A stretch of DNA of 64,000 bases. Source: Campylobacter concisus. Its GTDB lineage: Bacteria; Campylobacterota; Campylobacteria; Campylobacterales; Campylobacteraceae. The stretch's first letter is position 1; each line of letters begins with the position of its first letter. The stretch covers positions 81,991 through 145,990 of the forward strand of contig NZ_JXUP01000008.1 in NCBI RefSeq assembly GCF_001891085.1, in the 5' to 3' direction. The notes beneath the pieces were generated by a model, which saw only the letters and a list, made by a program, of their open reading frames with translations, was not told where the DNA came from and searched no databases. Made by a program: the position numbers and the translations under genes. Shown here piece after piece: positions 37,869 to 45,711 of this stretch.

Positions 37869-38948
37869 ATGAGCGAGCCACATCTTTGTCCTAGGTGCGA
37901 GCAAAGGACGATTTACTTTGATGGAATCTGCTACGATTGCAGACAAAAAGAGAAGCTGGAGTTTTATCAAGGTTTAAGCAAGACTGAGATCAAACAAAAG
38001 CTAAAAAATGTTCTAGCGCACATAGATGAGATAGACAAATACGGTGAAATTTACAGCGATCTTGTCTATATTTTCTACCTGCATGGCATTTGCGACGAGC
38101 AGATCATAAGAGAAGTGACCAGGCAGGGCGAGTACTACCCATTTGAAATTTACAAAAATGCCCCAAGTGACGTGAGAGATGAGCTCATAAATAGTCTAAA
38201 TGGCGCTGAAAATATCGTAAAAATCAATCACATCCTTTGCGCGCTTGCGTGGCAGGGCGATGAGGTGGTAAGAGAGCTATTTTTTAAGCTCTATAAAGCG
38301 CCAAAGCCTTGGAAGGCAAAGCTTCACGTTGATACCGATGGATACGCTCAGGTTGCAGGCTGGAGCTTTGATGAGAGCGGCAAGAGAAGAAGCCTAGTTT
38401 TTGATAGGTGTTTTACCTGCCAGCCAAGCCAAAACGCAGATGCAAGCATTAAATTTAAAGCACTAAACGATGAAAAATGTAAATTTTGTAGCGGCGAGAT
38501 GCTGGAATTTATCATCAAAAAAGAGAGTCTAAAGCGACTTGGGCTAGAGCTTAAAAACGATGCTGTACTTAAATTTTGTCCAACATGCATTGGTCTTGTG
38601 CAGTATTTTTGCCAAAATGATGGCAATAATATGCAAACAGAGATAGTAGGTGAGGGCGAGAGTGATGACTATTTAAGAGATGCTGTGACGACTCTTGATG
38701 GGCAAAATTTCGAGCTAGCCAGCGAGGTTTGCGCTCACTACTCATATATGATAGATAGCGAAATTTTGCTTGGAGGATATCCGCAGTGGGAGCAAGATGC
38801 CGAGCATTTAAAATGTCCAAAATGTAGCAAAAGCATGAAATACATAGCACAAATTCCTCTTGGAAGTCTAGTAGATGGCGAGGGAACTATTTATGTTCAA
38901 ATCTGTGATGAATGCGAGATCGTCGGGGCAAATTTTCAGTGTACGTAA
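37869..38948 (+). CDS. Zinc-ribbon protein, DUF1963-like C-terminus, function unknown
   Basis: A 359-residue cytoplasmic protein with several CxxC pairs: CPRCEQ...CYDC at the N-terminus, CFTC and CKFC in the middle, CPTC, and CPKC...CDEC near the C-terminus. The last 70 residues (LGGYPQWEQDAEHLKCPKC, then IYVQICDECE) resemble the metal-binding end of DUF1963 (YwqG-type) proteins. The central part is helical and HEAT-like in feel. The zinc-ribbon character is certain from the Cys pattern; the function is not known. It follows ruvB by 23 bases. Confidence 0.75.
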   Translation: MSEPHLCPRCEQRTIYFDGICYDCRQKEKLEFYQGLSKTEIKQKLKNVLAHIDEIDKYGEIYSDLVYIFYLHGICDEQIIREVTRQGEYYPFEIYKNAPSDVRDELINSLNGAENIVKINHILCALAWQGDEVVRELFFKLYKAPKPWKAKLHVDTDGYAQVAGWSFDESGKRRSLVFDRCFTCQPSQNADASIKFKALNDEKCKFCSGEMLEFIIKKESLKRLGLELKNDAVLKFCPTCIGLVQYFCQNDGNNMQTEIVGEGESDDYLRDAVTTLDGQNFELASEVCAHYSYMIDSEILLGGYPQWEQDAEHLKCPKCSKSMKYIAQIPLGSLVDGEGTIYVQICDECEIVGANFQCT

Positions 38949-39135
38949 AAGGCTAAATTTATAGGAGCTTTTGAGCTAGAAATTTTACGTAAAACTATAA
39001 ATTTATCTAAATTTACTAAGCGCCAGTAGCATGCTAAAAATGTCAAAAGCCTAGCCACACTTGCTAGCTTTGCAAGCTTGATGGCAAAGAGATTGAGCAA
39101 TTTGGGAAGCAAATGAGCAGCTTTGATAAATTTGC

Positions 39136-39141
39136 TATAAT
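39136..39141 (+). promoter_or_regulatory. -10 box of the AI-2E-family transporter gene
   Basis: TTTGCTATAATTACCCC contains TATAAT 22 bases before the ATG, with AAGGGAG between. The rest of the 215-base gap from 38949 holds no gene. Confidence 0.6.
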
Positions 39142-39163
39142 TACCCCATTTTAAGGGAGCAAG

Positions 39164-40204
39164 ATGAACAATAGACTATTTTTTGGAATTTTTGTATTTT
39201 GTGCTTTGGCTTTAGTGGTCTATCTTTTTAAACCTTATCTGCTTGATATTTTTATCGCTGCACTGCTTGCTGTCGCGGTTTCAAATGTCCAAATCGCATT
39301 TTTATCGCTCACTAAAAACCGCAAGACGCTTTCATCGGCTCTTACCACATCTGTGCTTCTTTGCTTATTTATCGCCCCACTTCTTTATGCGGTAGTTGAG
39401 ATCGCGAAGTATGCAGCTGGCTTTGATATAAATAATGTAACAAAGACTATCGAATTTATCAAAAATTATGATTTTAGGATGCCTGAGTCGATAAATTTTT
39501 TAGAGCCAAAGATAAAAGAATTTATCGGTGGACTTGATATTAAGATGCTTTTTTCTCAACTTGCGACAAATCTTGCAAGTTTGGGCAAGTTAAGCCTTAA
39601 ATTTGGCGTTGATATGATCATTATTTTGGTCTTTTTCTTCTTTTGCAATCTTTATGGCAATGAACTAATCAACTATCTAAAATATGCGCTTCCGCTAAAG
39701 CAAGATGACACAGAGTCTATTTTAAGTGAGGTTGGTAACGTGATGAGTGTCGTTTTTTACTCAACCATTGCAAATATGATAATCCAAGGCTTTTTATTTG
39801 CTATTGTCACAAGCTTTTACGGATATGATGGCGTGCTAACTGGTATCTTTTTTAGCTTTGCTTCACTCATCCCAGTCGTTGGTGGTATTTTGGCATGGGG
39901 GCCTATTAGCATTTATGAGTTTGCAAATGGCAACACAGCAGCAGCGATAACTATCGCAATTTATACGATCGTAGTGATCTCATTTGCAGCTGATACGCTA
40001 TTAAAGCCACTTGTTATTAAATTTATAAACTCAAAGCTGGTTAAAATACCAACAAAAATAAATGAACTTCTTATATTCTTCGCGATGCTTGCAGGTATCA
40101 CGACATTTGGATTTTGGGGTGTGATCCTTGGACCAGCGATCGTGACATTTTTTATCTCGACTATCAAGCTTTATACGCTTTTAAGAGAGAGAAATTTTGT
40201 ATAA
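39164..40204 (+). CDS. AI-2E family transporter (PerM/YdiK-like)
   Basis: A 346-residue membrane protein with seven or eight helices: two near the N-terminus, a soluble insert of about 90 residues (FDINNVTKTIEF to KMLFSQL), then the C-terminal helices. The GYDGVLTGIFFSFASLIPVVGG segment and FWGVILGPAI are characteristic. Substrates vary in this family (AI-2, ions, peptides), so none is assigned. It has its own promoter, and HIT and sensor-like genes follow closely. Confidence 0.88.
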   Translation: MNNRLFFGIFVFCALALVVYLFKPYLLDIFIAALLAVAVSNVQIAFLSLTKNRKTLSSALTTSVLLCLFIAPLLYAVVEIAKYAAGFDINNVTKTIEFIKNYDFRMPESINFLEPKIKEFIGGLDIKMLFSQLATNLASLGKLSLKFGVDMIIILVFFFFCNLYGNELINYLKYALPLKQDDTESILSEVGNVMSVVFYSTIANMIIQGFLFAIVTSFYGYDGVLTGIFFSFASLIPVVGGILAWGPISIYEFANGNTAAAITIAIYTIVVISFAADTLLKPLVIKFINSKLVKIPTKINELLIFFAMLAGITTFGFWGVILGPAIVTFFISTIKLYTLLRERNFV

Positions 40205-40219
40205 AAAATAGGAACAAAT

Positions 40220-40591
40220 ATGATCTATGAAGATAAATTTATAAAAATCGAGCGTGAAGACAACGAACTTCCATGGATAAAAATTTTTACCATTAAGCCA
40301 TTTCGTGAGTTAAGCGATTGCGATGAAGCGAGTAGGGCTAGGCTATTTGAAGCGATGCTAGTAGCTGAAAAGGCGATGCTTGAGTTTTATAAACCAACCA
40401 AAATAAACATTGCAAGCTTCGGAAACTACGTGCCATACGTGCATATTCATGTTATTGCTAGATTTAGTGATGATGCATTTTTTCCAGATAGTGTTTGGGC
40501 TAATCCAAAAAGAAAAAGTGAGCTTGTGTTGCCAGAATTTGATAAATTTGCAAAATTTTTAGAAGAAAAGTTAAGGGCTAGTTTTGAATAA
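40220..40591 (+). CDS. HIT-domain protein with altered first motif His
   Basis: A 123-residue HIT superfamily protein. The catalytic motif normally reads H-x-H-x-H; here it is YVHIHVIARF at about residues 72-81, so the first His is replaced by Tyr while the second and third are kept. The last His is the usual nucleophile position, so activity may remain. The family hydrolyses nucleoside phosphoramidates or dinucleoside polyphosphates. It lies 15 bases after the transporter gene and overlaps the next gene by eight bases. Confidence 0.8.
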   Translation: MIYEDKFIKIEREDNELPWIKIFTIKPFRELSDCDEASRARLFEAMLVAEKAMLEFYKPTKINIASFGNYVPYVHIHVIARFSDDAFFPDSVWANPKRKSELVLPEFDKFAKFLEEKLRASFE

Positions 40592-41471
40592 ATATAAAAA
40601 ATATCTTAATTTCTATATTGTTTTTATCTTTATTATAGTACTTGGAGGGCTTTTTTACTTTCTTTACAGCTCTTATATGGCTGAAAAGATGCAAAATAAT
40701 ATGCGAGTCTTTTTTGATTACCAGGTAAAACAGCTTAATAAAAGTATAGATGATGAGAAATTTTCATCAATGGCGATCTCTATCTTGCTTGCTCAAAATG
40801 AGTCTATACAAATGTGCTTGCTAGGACAAAGCCGCGATGAATGCATAAAAAATATCGAAAATTTGACCAAAACTCTTGGTGCAGCATCGATGTATAACAA
40901 CATTAAGCTTCACATTTATGATAAAGATCTAAAAAGCTATGTAAGGAGTTGGGATCTAAACAGATATGGCGATATGATCGCTAGTAGTAGGTTTTTAGTG
41001 CAAGAGTCAAGGCATCAAAACAAGCCCATGGTCGGCATCGAGGCATGGTATGCTGGAACGCATATAAGGGCTGTCTCAAACGTAATACGTGATGGTAAAA
41101 TTATTGGCAACATCGAGGTTTTGTTAAATTTTGACTCACTTGGAAATTATTTTAAAAAGCAAGGAATTGATCTATTTGTTCTTTTGGCAAAAGACAAGAT
41201 GCCATCTCGTAAAAGCATTCCAAGTGATCAAATTTTAAATGATTATTACATCGAAAATTTAAGCAGTGCAAATTTAAACATAGTAGGTTTTTTGCGTGAT
41301 ATTAATTTTAAAGAATATGAATTTTACGTTTATAAAACGCACTACTTTTGCGTGGTACCACTAATAGATGCTAGCAACACACAGATAGGCTATTATGTGC
41401 TTCATGTAAATACTAATGAAAAAGAGCGAAATATTTCACAAAATTATTTTGAGTCAGAAGAGCTTTTTTAG
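40584..41471 (+). CDS. Cache-domain sensor-like protein lacking an output domain
   Basis: A 295-residue protein with one N-terminal membrane helix (about 9-31) and an extracytoplasmic domain resembling the double Cache domains of chemoreceptors and kinases (NIKLHIYDKDLKSYVRSWD, then SNVIRDGKIIGNIEVLL). It ends at ESEELF with no second membrane helix, HAMP or signalling domain. The start is TTG, with AAGGG six bases upstream, and it overlaps the HIT gene. The stop lies 50 bases before the prophage attachment-like site. Either it is a natural truncated sensor or it has lost its 3' end; the T-run CTTTTTTAGG at the stop is a possible frameshift place. Confidence 0.7.
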   Translation: MNKYKKYLNFYIVFIFIIVLGGLFYFLYSSYMAEKMQNNMRVFFDYQVKQLNKSIDDEKFSSMAISILLAQNESIQMCLLGQSRDECIKNIENLTKTLGAASMYNNIKLHIYDKDLKSYVRSWDLNRYGDMIASSRFLVQESRHQNKPMVGIEAWYAGTHIRAVSNVIRDGKIIGNIEVLLNFDSLGNYFKKQGIDLFVLLAKDKMPSRKSIPSDQILNDYYIENLSSANLNIVGFLRDINFKEYEFYVYKTHYFCVVPLIDASNTQIGYYVLHVNTNEKERNISQNYFESEELF

Positions 41472-41520
41472 GTTCGATTTATCTGATAAATTTTTGTATT
41501 TGTAGTGTAAACAAAAAGAA

Positions 41521-41535
41521 TGGTGGAAGCGAGGG
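41521..41535 (-). other. Putative attachment site: duplicated 3' end of ssrA (tmRNA)
   Basis: The minus strand reads CCCTCGCTTCCACCA. From memory this is the acceptor-stem 3' end, including CCA, of Campylobacter tmRNA. No ssrA gene is in the window. tmRNA genes are common targets of phage integrases, which leave such a copy at the far end of the element. The site lies 156 bases before the terminase gene. The bases can also fold weakly (ATGGT with ACCAT), so a poor terminator is the alternative. Confidence 0.65.
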
Positions 41536-41596
41536 CTACCATATTTAAAATAGATATACCTATAATATAGGATGATAACAAGTTTATTTATTTTTT

Positions 41597-41617
41597 AATA
41601 TCCGTAAAAATATCCGT
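41597..41617. repeat. Direct repeat AATATCCGT, 12 bp apart
   Basis: AATATCCGT occurs at 41597-41605 and 41609-41617, about one helical turn apart, between the attachment-like site and the terminase gene. It could be arm-type integrase sites or an operator for the late genes. Confidence 0.45.
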
Positions 41618-41691
41618 TTATTTTTTATCGTATAACTTTATAAAATTTAGGAAAATATTATCTACCCTTTTTAATTAAAAAAGGATAATAA

Positions 41692-43251
41692 ATGAACCTA
41701 TCTCCTGAACTATATCTAAAATTTGCCAAAGATGTAGAGCCTGAAATTTTTGAAAACAAGACACCTAAATTTCATTTAGAAATAATCCGTTTTATTGACG
41801 GTGAAGGTCAGTATAAAGCTATAGCAGTATTTCGCGGCGCCGGTAAGACCACCCTGCTAAATAAAATTTACGTGTTAAGCCGCTTATATTTTGCTGCCGA
41901 GCCTTTTATTATGATAGTCTCGGCCAACGAGGATAAAGCGACAGCATTTTTGGAAGCCATCAAAGGGAGTATCGATAAGGCAGCGGCTAAAGGTTATGCC
42001 ATAGCTCGTGGTAAGGCTTGGAATAAAGGATTTATTGAGGTTATTATAAATCAAGGCATGAAAGATGAAGACGGCAAAAGTATAGAGAAAAAATGCTACG
42101 TAGTATCTCTCTCGGCAGGGCAAGATCCTCGTGGTATGAATATCGACAACATGCGCCCAACGTTGCTAATCATCGATGATCTGGAGAGTAAAGTCGGCAG
42201 ATACCCTATCGACTCAAATGCCAACCGCCAAAAGCTTCGTAGCTGGTTTTATGCCGATTTATTACCTACTTTGCATCCTACACGTGGTAAGGCCGTGATA
42301 TTGGGTACTATACTACACGAAGATAGCATCCTAAACAATATCGTAAATAGTACAGAAGAGATGGACGCCAAACAAGAGTGGATATACATAAAAATTCCAA
42401 TCATCAAAAATGGTACAAGTTCATGGCCGTCTCGCTTCCCAATGGATAAAATCAAAAAAATACAAAGCACCCTAGTCTCAAAAGGGCTGGCAAATGAATT
42501 TTATCAAGAGTATATGTGTGCCGCAATAGATCCGCAAAAGGCTATCTTTAAGCGTGAGTATTTTAGATATTTTAAGGGTGTTGAGTATAGGACGGATGAA
42601 CCATTTACGACGATAACGGTAACTGATGGAGTAAACAAGCAAGAGTTAAAAATCAGACGAGCAAATAAAATAGAGCTAGAAAATGGTGAGAAAATTTGGC
42701 TAAAAGAGTGCAAAATTTATACCGTGTCCGATATATCAAGTGGAAAAGGCAGAGATCAGACCGCCTATGTCACCTTTGCAATTGACAGGCAAAATAGACT
42801 TTTTATAATTGACATTACGAGCGGATACTTTACGCCGTTTGAGCGAAGCTTGCGAGTAATCGAAATTTATCTCACATTTTACCCAATGCGTATCGGCATA
42901 GAAAAGGCCGGCATGCAAAATGACTTTTTCTACACGATCGACACTATTCAAAAGCTAACAGGTGTAAATTTGCCGATAGATCCGCTTAGTCATGGTGGCA
43001 ACTCCAAAAACAAACGCATTTCAAATCTTGAGCCCTACTACCGCACAAGACAAATTTATCATAATGCAAGTTTAAACGCTACAGACGAGCTTGAGGCACA
43101 GCTGCTAGGGTTTGATCCTGAGACGGAAAGCAAGAGTGATGATATCATGGATGCAGAAGCTTATATTTTACAGTACATTGCAGGGCGATTTTTTGACGAG
43201 AGTTACGATGAAATTTATGATGAATATGCAGAGGAAGAGAGCTGGGTGTGA
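41692..43251 (+). CDS. Phage terminase large subunit
   Basis: A 519-residue packaging motor. The ATPase domain has Walker A FRGAGKTT at 47-54 and Walker B LLIIDDLE ending in D162-D163. The C-terminal nuclease domain shows YTVSDISSGKGRDQTAY and DDIMDAEAYI, which supply the metal-binding Asp residues. These motifs look intact. AAAAGGAT lies before the ATG. No small terminase subunit gene is seen upstream. A good match in overall plan to terminases of podovirus-like phages with DUF5309 capsids. Confidence 0.88.
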   Translation: MNLSPELYLKFAKDVEPEIFENKTPKFHLEIIRFIDGEGQYKAIAVFRGAGKTTLLNKIYVLSRLYFAAEPFIMIVSANEDKATAFLEAIKGSIDKAAAKGYAIARGKAWNKGFIEVIINQGMKDEDGKSIEKKCYVVSLSAGQDPRGMNIDNMRPTLLIIDDLESKVGRYPIDSNANRQKLRSWFYADLLPTLHPTRGKAVILGTILHEDSILNNIVNSTEEMDAKQEWIYIKIPIIKNGTSSWPSRFPMDKIKKIQSTLVSKGLANEFYQEYMCAAIDPQKAIFKREYFRYFKGVEYRTDEPFTTITVTDGVNKQELKIRRANKIELENGEKIWLKECKIYTVSDISSGKGRDQTAYVTFAIDRQNRLFIIDITSGYFTPFERSLRVIEIYLTFYPMRIGIEKAGMQNDFFYTIDTIQKLTGVNLPIDPLSHGGNSKNKRISNLEPYYRTRQIYHNASLNATDELEAQLLGFDPETESKSDDIMDAEAYILQYIAGRFFDESYDEIYDEYAEEESWV

Positions 43252-43361
43252 AAGTATTAAAACATATATTTTTCAAACAAAAGATAGTAGATTGTCATAT
43301 GTTATTGATGCTACATATATGGCGAGCTAGTCATAGCGCATATAGACTAATCCTTAAATAA
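43248..43361 (+). CDS. Possible 37-codon ORF between terminase and portal
   Basis: GTG at 43248 overlaps the terminase stop (GTGTGA) and opens a 37-codon basic ORF. The Shine-Dalgarno spacing is poor (GAGGA 12 bases upstream), and no domain is recognised. The coupling by overlap is the only support. Confidence 0.25.
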   Translation: MKVLKHIFFKQKIVDCHMLLMLHIWRASHSAYRLILK

Positions 43362-43366
43362 TTTTA

Positions 43367-43380
43367 TACGTTTTTTAGGA
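43367..43380 (+). promoter_or_regulatory. Repeated 14-bp element, copy 1 (upstream of portal)
   Basis: TACGTTTTTTAGGA here is identical to 45118-45131. Both copies lie shortly before a head gene (42 bases to the portal ATG, 41 to the next unit) and follow an AT-rich stretch. This may be a late-promoter or activator-binding element of the phage. Confidence 0.5.
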
Positions 43381-43392
43381 AACTCATAAATT

Positions 43393-43421
43393 AGACTACC
43401 CGTAAAAAAACGGAGTAGTCT
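43393..43421 (+). promoter_or_regulatory. Hairpin hiding the portal ribosome-binding site
   Basis: AGACTAC-CCGT (43393-43403) pairs with ACGG-A-GTAGTCT (43410-43421): 11 base pairs with one bulged A and a six-base A-rich loop. The only Shine-Dalgarno-like sequence, GGAG at 43412-43415, lies in the 3' arm, and the hairpin ends one base before the ATG. Confidence 0.6.
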
Positions 43422-45095
43422 ATGAATGAGGATTTAAATTTAATTGAGCGAGCATTTAGTGATCTTGAGCAACATAAAAAGAGATTCCTAGAATGTGAGC
43501 GGGCATTTCGTGCAGAGTATGAGGGTGAAGATAACCGCACTTCAAAACGAAAAAACTCTGAGAGAAGCCGCTCGAAGCTATACATCCCCCTAATAAAAAC
43601 CACCATTTTTATCATTCATGCGATTTTTAAAACAAGCTTTATGAGTGATCGCTGCCCAATAGAGATCACTCGTGTTGGGCGTAGAAGTGATAATGATCTA
43701 ATCTTACAAAACGCACTTGCTGCTGTGCTAAAAAATAGATGGAAGAAAAAAGAGCATCGTGTTGGCCTAAGCAAAGCTGTCATGAGCGCACTATATCTAC
43801 CTCTTGGCATAGTAAATTTATTTTATGACAAAGAGCAAGGCGATATCGCTACACGTTTTATACCAATTACTGATCTAGCATTTGACAAGCATGCAAGTGA
43901 TATCAACGACATAGAATACGTCTGCTACAAATGGCGTCAATCAGTACGCCAAGTTGAAGAAAAGATCAAAACTAAATTTTATAAGAGTAAAGACAAGGAT
44001 CGCATTTTAGGCTCTAAAACAGAGTGGAGTCAAAGAGTACAAATGAAAGATATCTATAAAAAGATATATGTAAACGGTCGCCAGATGTGGGAGCTAAAGA
44101 GCTTTGCTAATAATTTTCTGGTAAGGGAGACGAAATTTTCGACTCTGCCGTTTCACTTCGGCTACTGTATAGACTCAATGCCTAGCGTCGAGGAGAGCAT
44201 GCGCGAAAAGGAAAACGCCGTATACGGTTCGTGCGTGCCGGAAATCGTCAAAGAAATCCAAGAAGAATACAACATCAAGCGCAATCAAAAAATCGACATC
44301 ACCGAAAACCAAATAGATCCATCTTTTATCGTAGATAAAACAAAAGGTGTCGTGACAGTAAGCGACGTGATGGCCAGAAAAAAAGTTATTAGAGTAGAAA
44401 CTGATATGGGCACTAGAGTAAGCGACGTGATAATGCCTTTTCCGGTGCCGCCTACATATCAGTTAAGCGAAGAGATAAATATGCTCGGCAAAGAGTACGA
44501 GATAGCTACGGGCGTAAATAGCGTAATGACCGGGCAAACTAGCCCGAGCGATCGTCGCGCTATGGGCGCGCTGCAAACTGTAAACGCCGCAAGCTCGATG
44601 AGAATAGAAAGCATGATGCAGACCTTGCTAGAAACTATGCTCTCAAGCTATGCGCAGCACTTCGTAGAGCTGCTGTACCGCTTCGTAAGCGACGATGAAT
44701 TCGTAAAAATCACCGAAGACGAGAGCGTGATAGACGCGATCGGCACGCTTGCGCAAAGAAAGGCGAACCGCTTAGACTTTGACATTTCCGTAAATTTCGG
44801 CACGACGATAGCAAATGAAGTAAAAATAAGTCAGTTAAATGGCTTGCTAGGGGTACTTGCACAAAATCAAATAAGTTCACCACAAATAACAGGCGAAATC
44901 GTAAAAGAAGTACTAACTTTAATTCTTGGTGAAAATGCGCCAATAGAACAAGTTGATCAGGCTATGGCACAGATGATGGCGGCACAAGAAGCGGCACAAG
45001 CAGAGGCTGTGACTCAAGATGAAGAAGCACAAATAAAAAATGAACCTAGTGAAGAAGATATGGAGATGACAGCTTTAGTAAACGGCGGAATTTGA
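43422..45095 (+). CDS. Phage portal protein (head-tail connector)
   Basis: A 557-residue portal of the podovirus-like kind. Typical features are an N-terminal helical region, a central section with SVEESMREKENAVYGSCVPEIV, the long helix with IATGVNSVMTGQTSPSDRRAMGAL near 360-385, and a Gln/Ala/Glu-rich C-terminal tail (about 515-557). It forms the ring through which DNA is packaged. Position right after the terminase supports the call. The stretch at about 44130-44830 is visibly richer in GC than the gene's ends. Translation may be limited by a hairpin over its start. Confidence 0.82.
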   Translation: MNEDLNLIERAFSDLEQHKKRFLECERAFRAEYEGEDNRTSKRKNSERSRSKLYIPLIKTTIFIIHAIFKTSFMSDRCPIEITRVGRRSDNDLILQNALAAVLKNRWKKKEHRVGLSKAVMSALYLPLGIVNLFYDKEQGDIATRFIPITDLAFDKHASDINDIEYVCYKWRQSVRQVEEKIKTKFYKSKDKDRILGSKTEWSQRVQMKDIYKKIYVNGRQMWELKSFANNFLVRETKFSTLPFHFGYCIDSMPSVEESMREKENAVYGSCVPEIVKEIQEEYNIKRNQKIDITENQIDPSFIVDKTKGVVTVSDVMARKKVIRVETDMGTRVSDVIMPFPVPPTYQLSEEINMLGKEYEIATGVNSVMTGQTSPSDRRAMGALQTVNAASSMRIESMMQTLLETMLSSYAQHFVELLYRFVSDDEFVKITEDESVIDAIGTLAQRKANRLDFDISVNFGTTIANEVKISQLNGLLGVLAQNQISSPQITGEIVKEVLTLILGENAPIEQVDQAMAQMMAAQEAAQAEAVTQDEEAQIKNEPSEEDMEMTALVNGGI

Positions 45096-45117
45096 AAGGA
45101 TATGACTTAAAAATTTT

Positions 45118-45131
45118 TACGTTTTTTAGGA
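45118..45131 (+). promoter_or_regulatory. Repeated 14-bp element, copy 2 (upstream of scaffold-like gene)
   Basis: TACGTTTTTTAGGA, identical to 43367-43380, 41 bases before the ATG at 45172. AAAGGAG lies between it and the gene. Confidence 0.5.
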
Positions 45132-45171
45132 TGCAGACAAATAAAATAATAAAAATTTTAAAGGAGAAGAA

Positions 45172-45711
45172 ATGGCATATAAGGACAAATACGAGGTTCT
45201 TGGTATTATCGTCGCTTTGGCTACAAACGGACTTAGTGTCTATAAAAAAGGCGAAGAAGAGGGGCAGATTAGCGGTGGAAACATCGGCGATGTTGTGGTT
45301 AGGGCTAAGGGCGAGGATGGCTTTGCCGCCGTGAGCATTATAGGTGAGCAAGAGTGGGAAGAGATGCCACAAAACGAGGCGGCCGAGACCGAGCTGAAAG
45401 AGATCGCATCTAGTGCAAAAGATCTCGCACCAGAGCTAGCTAAGGCTAAAAACGAAATTGAACGCTTGAAGGCTGAAATTTTAGAGGCAAAAGGTGAGGC
45501 AGAGCGTTTTAAAGAAGAGTGTACAAACTTACAAGATCATGTAAGTGCTTCAGCTGGCGAAAATCTAGCTTTATCACAAAAAATTCAAAAACTTGAAGCT
45601 GAGAATAAAAAGCTAAAAGAAGCGACCAAAAAGGAGGACAAAAATAAGACCGATAGCGCTCCTAAGACAAATGAGTCGCAGAAAGGTTTAAATTTAGGAG
45701 GTAATGAATAA
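45172..45711 (+). CDS. Phage head-associated protein with coiled coil
   Basis: A 179-residue protein. Residues 1-65 look like a compact beta-rich domain (KYEVLGIIVALATNGLSVYKKGEE). Residues 75-150 are a long Glu/Lys/Ala coiled coil, and the end is Lys/Thr/Asn-rich and probably disordered. I do not recognise the family. The place between portal and capsid and the coiled coil fit a scaffold or head accessory protein. It overlaps the next gene by one base (TAATG), so the two are coupled. Confidence 0.7.
   Translation: MAYKDKYEVLGIIVALATNGLSVYKKGEEEGQISGGNIGDVVVRAKGEDGFAAVSIIGEQEWEEMPQNEAAETELKEIASSAKDLAPELAKAKNEIERLKAEILEAKGEAERFKEECTNLQDHVSASAGENLALSQKIQKLEAENKKLKEATKKEDKNKTDSAPKTNESQKGLNLGGNE

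Noticed and set aside
41472..41490. GGTTCGATT just after the Cache-protein stop as the T-arm of a tRNA or tmRNA
   Set aside because: No matching stem or acceptor follows on that strand; the chance of this 9-mer is high.
41519..41543. The ssrA-like site explained only as a terminator hairpin (ATGGT...ACCAT)
   Set aside because: The stem is 5 bp with an uneven inner bulge, while 15 contiguous bases match the tmRNA end exactly to CCA, so the attachment-site reading is preferred.
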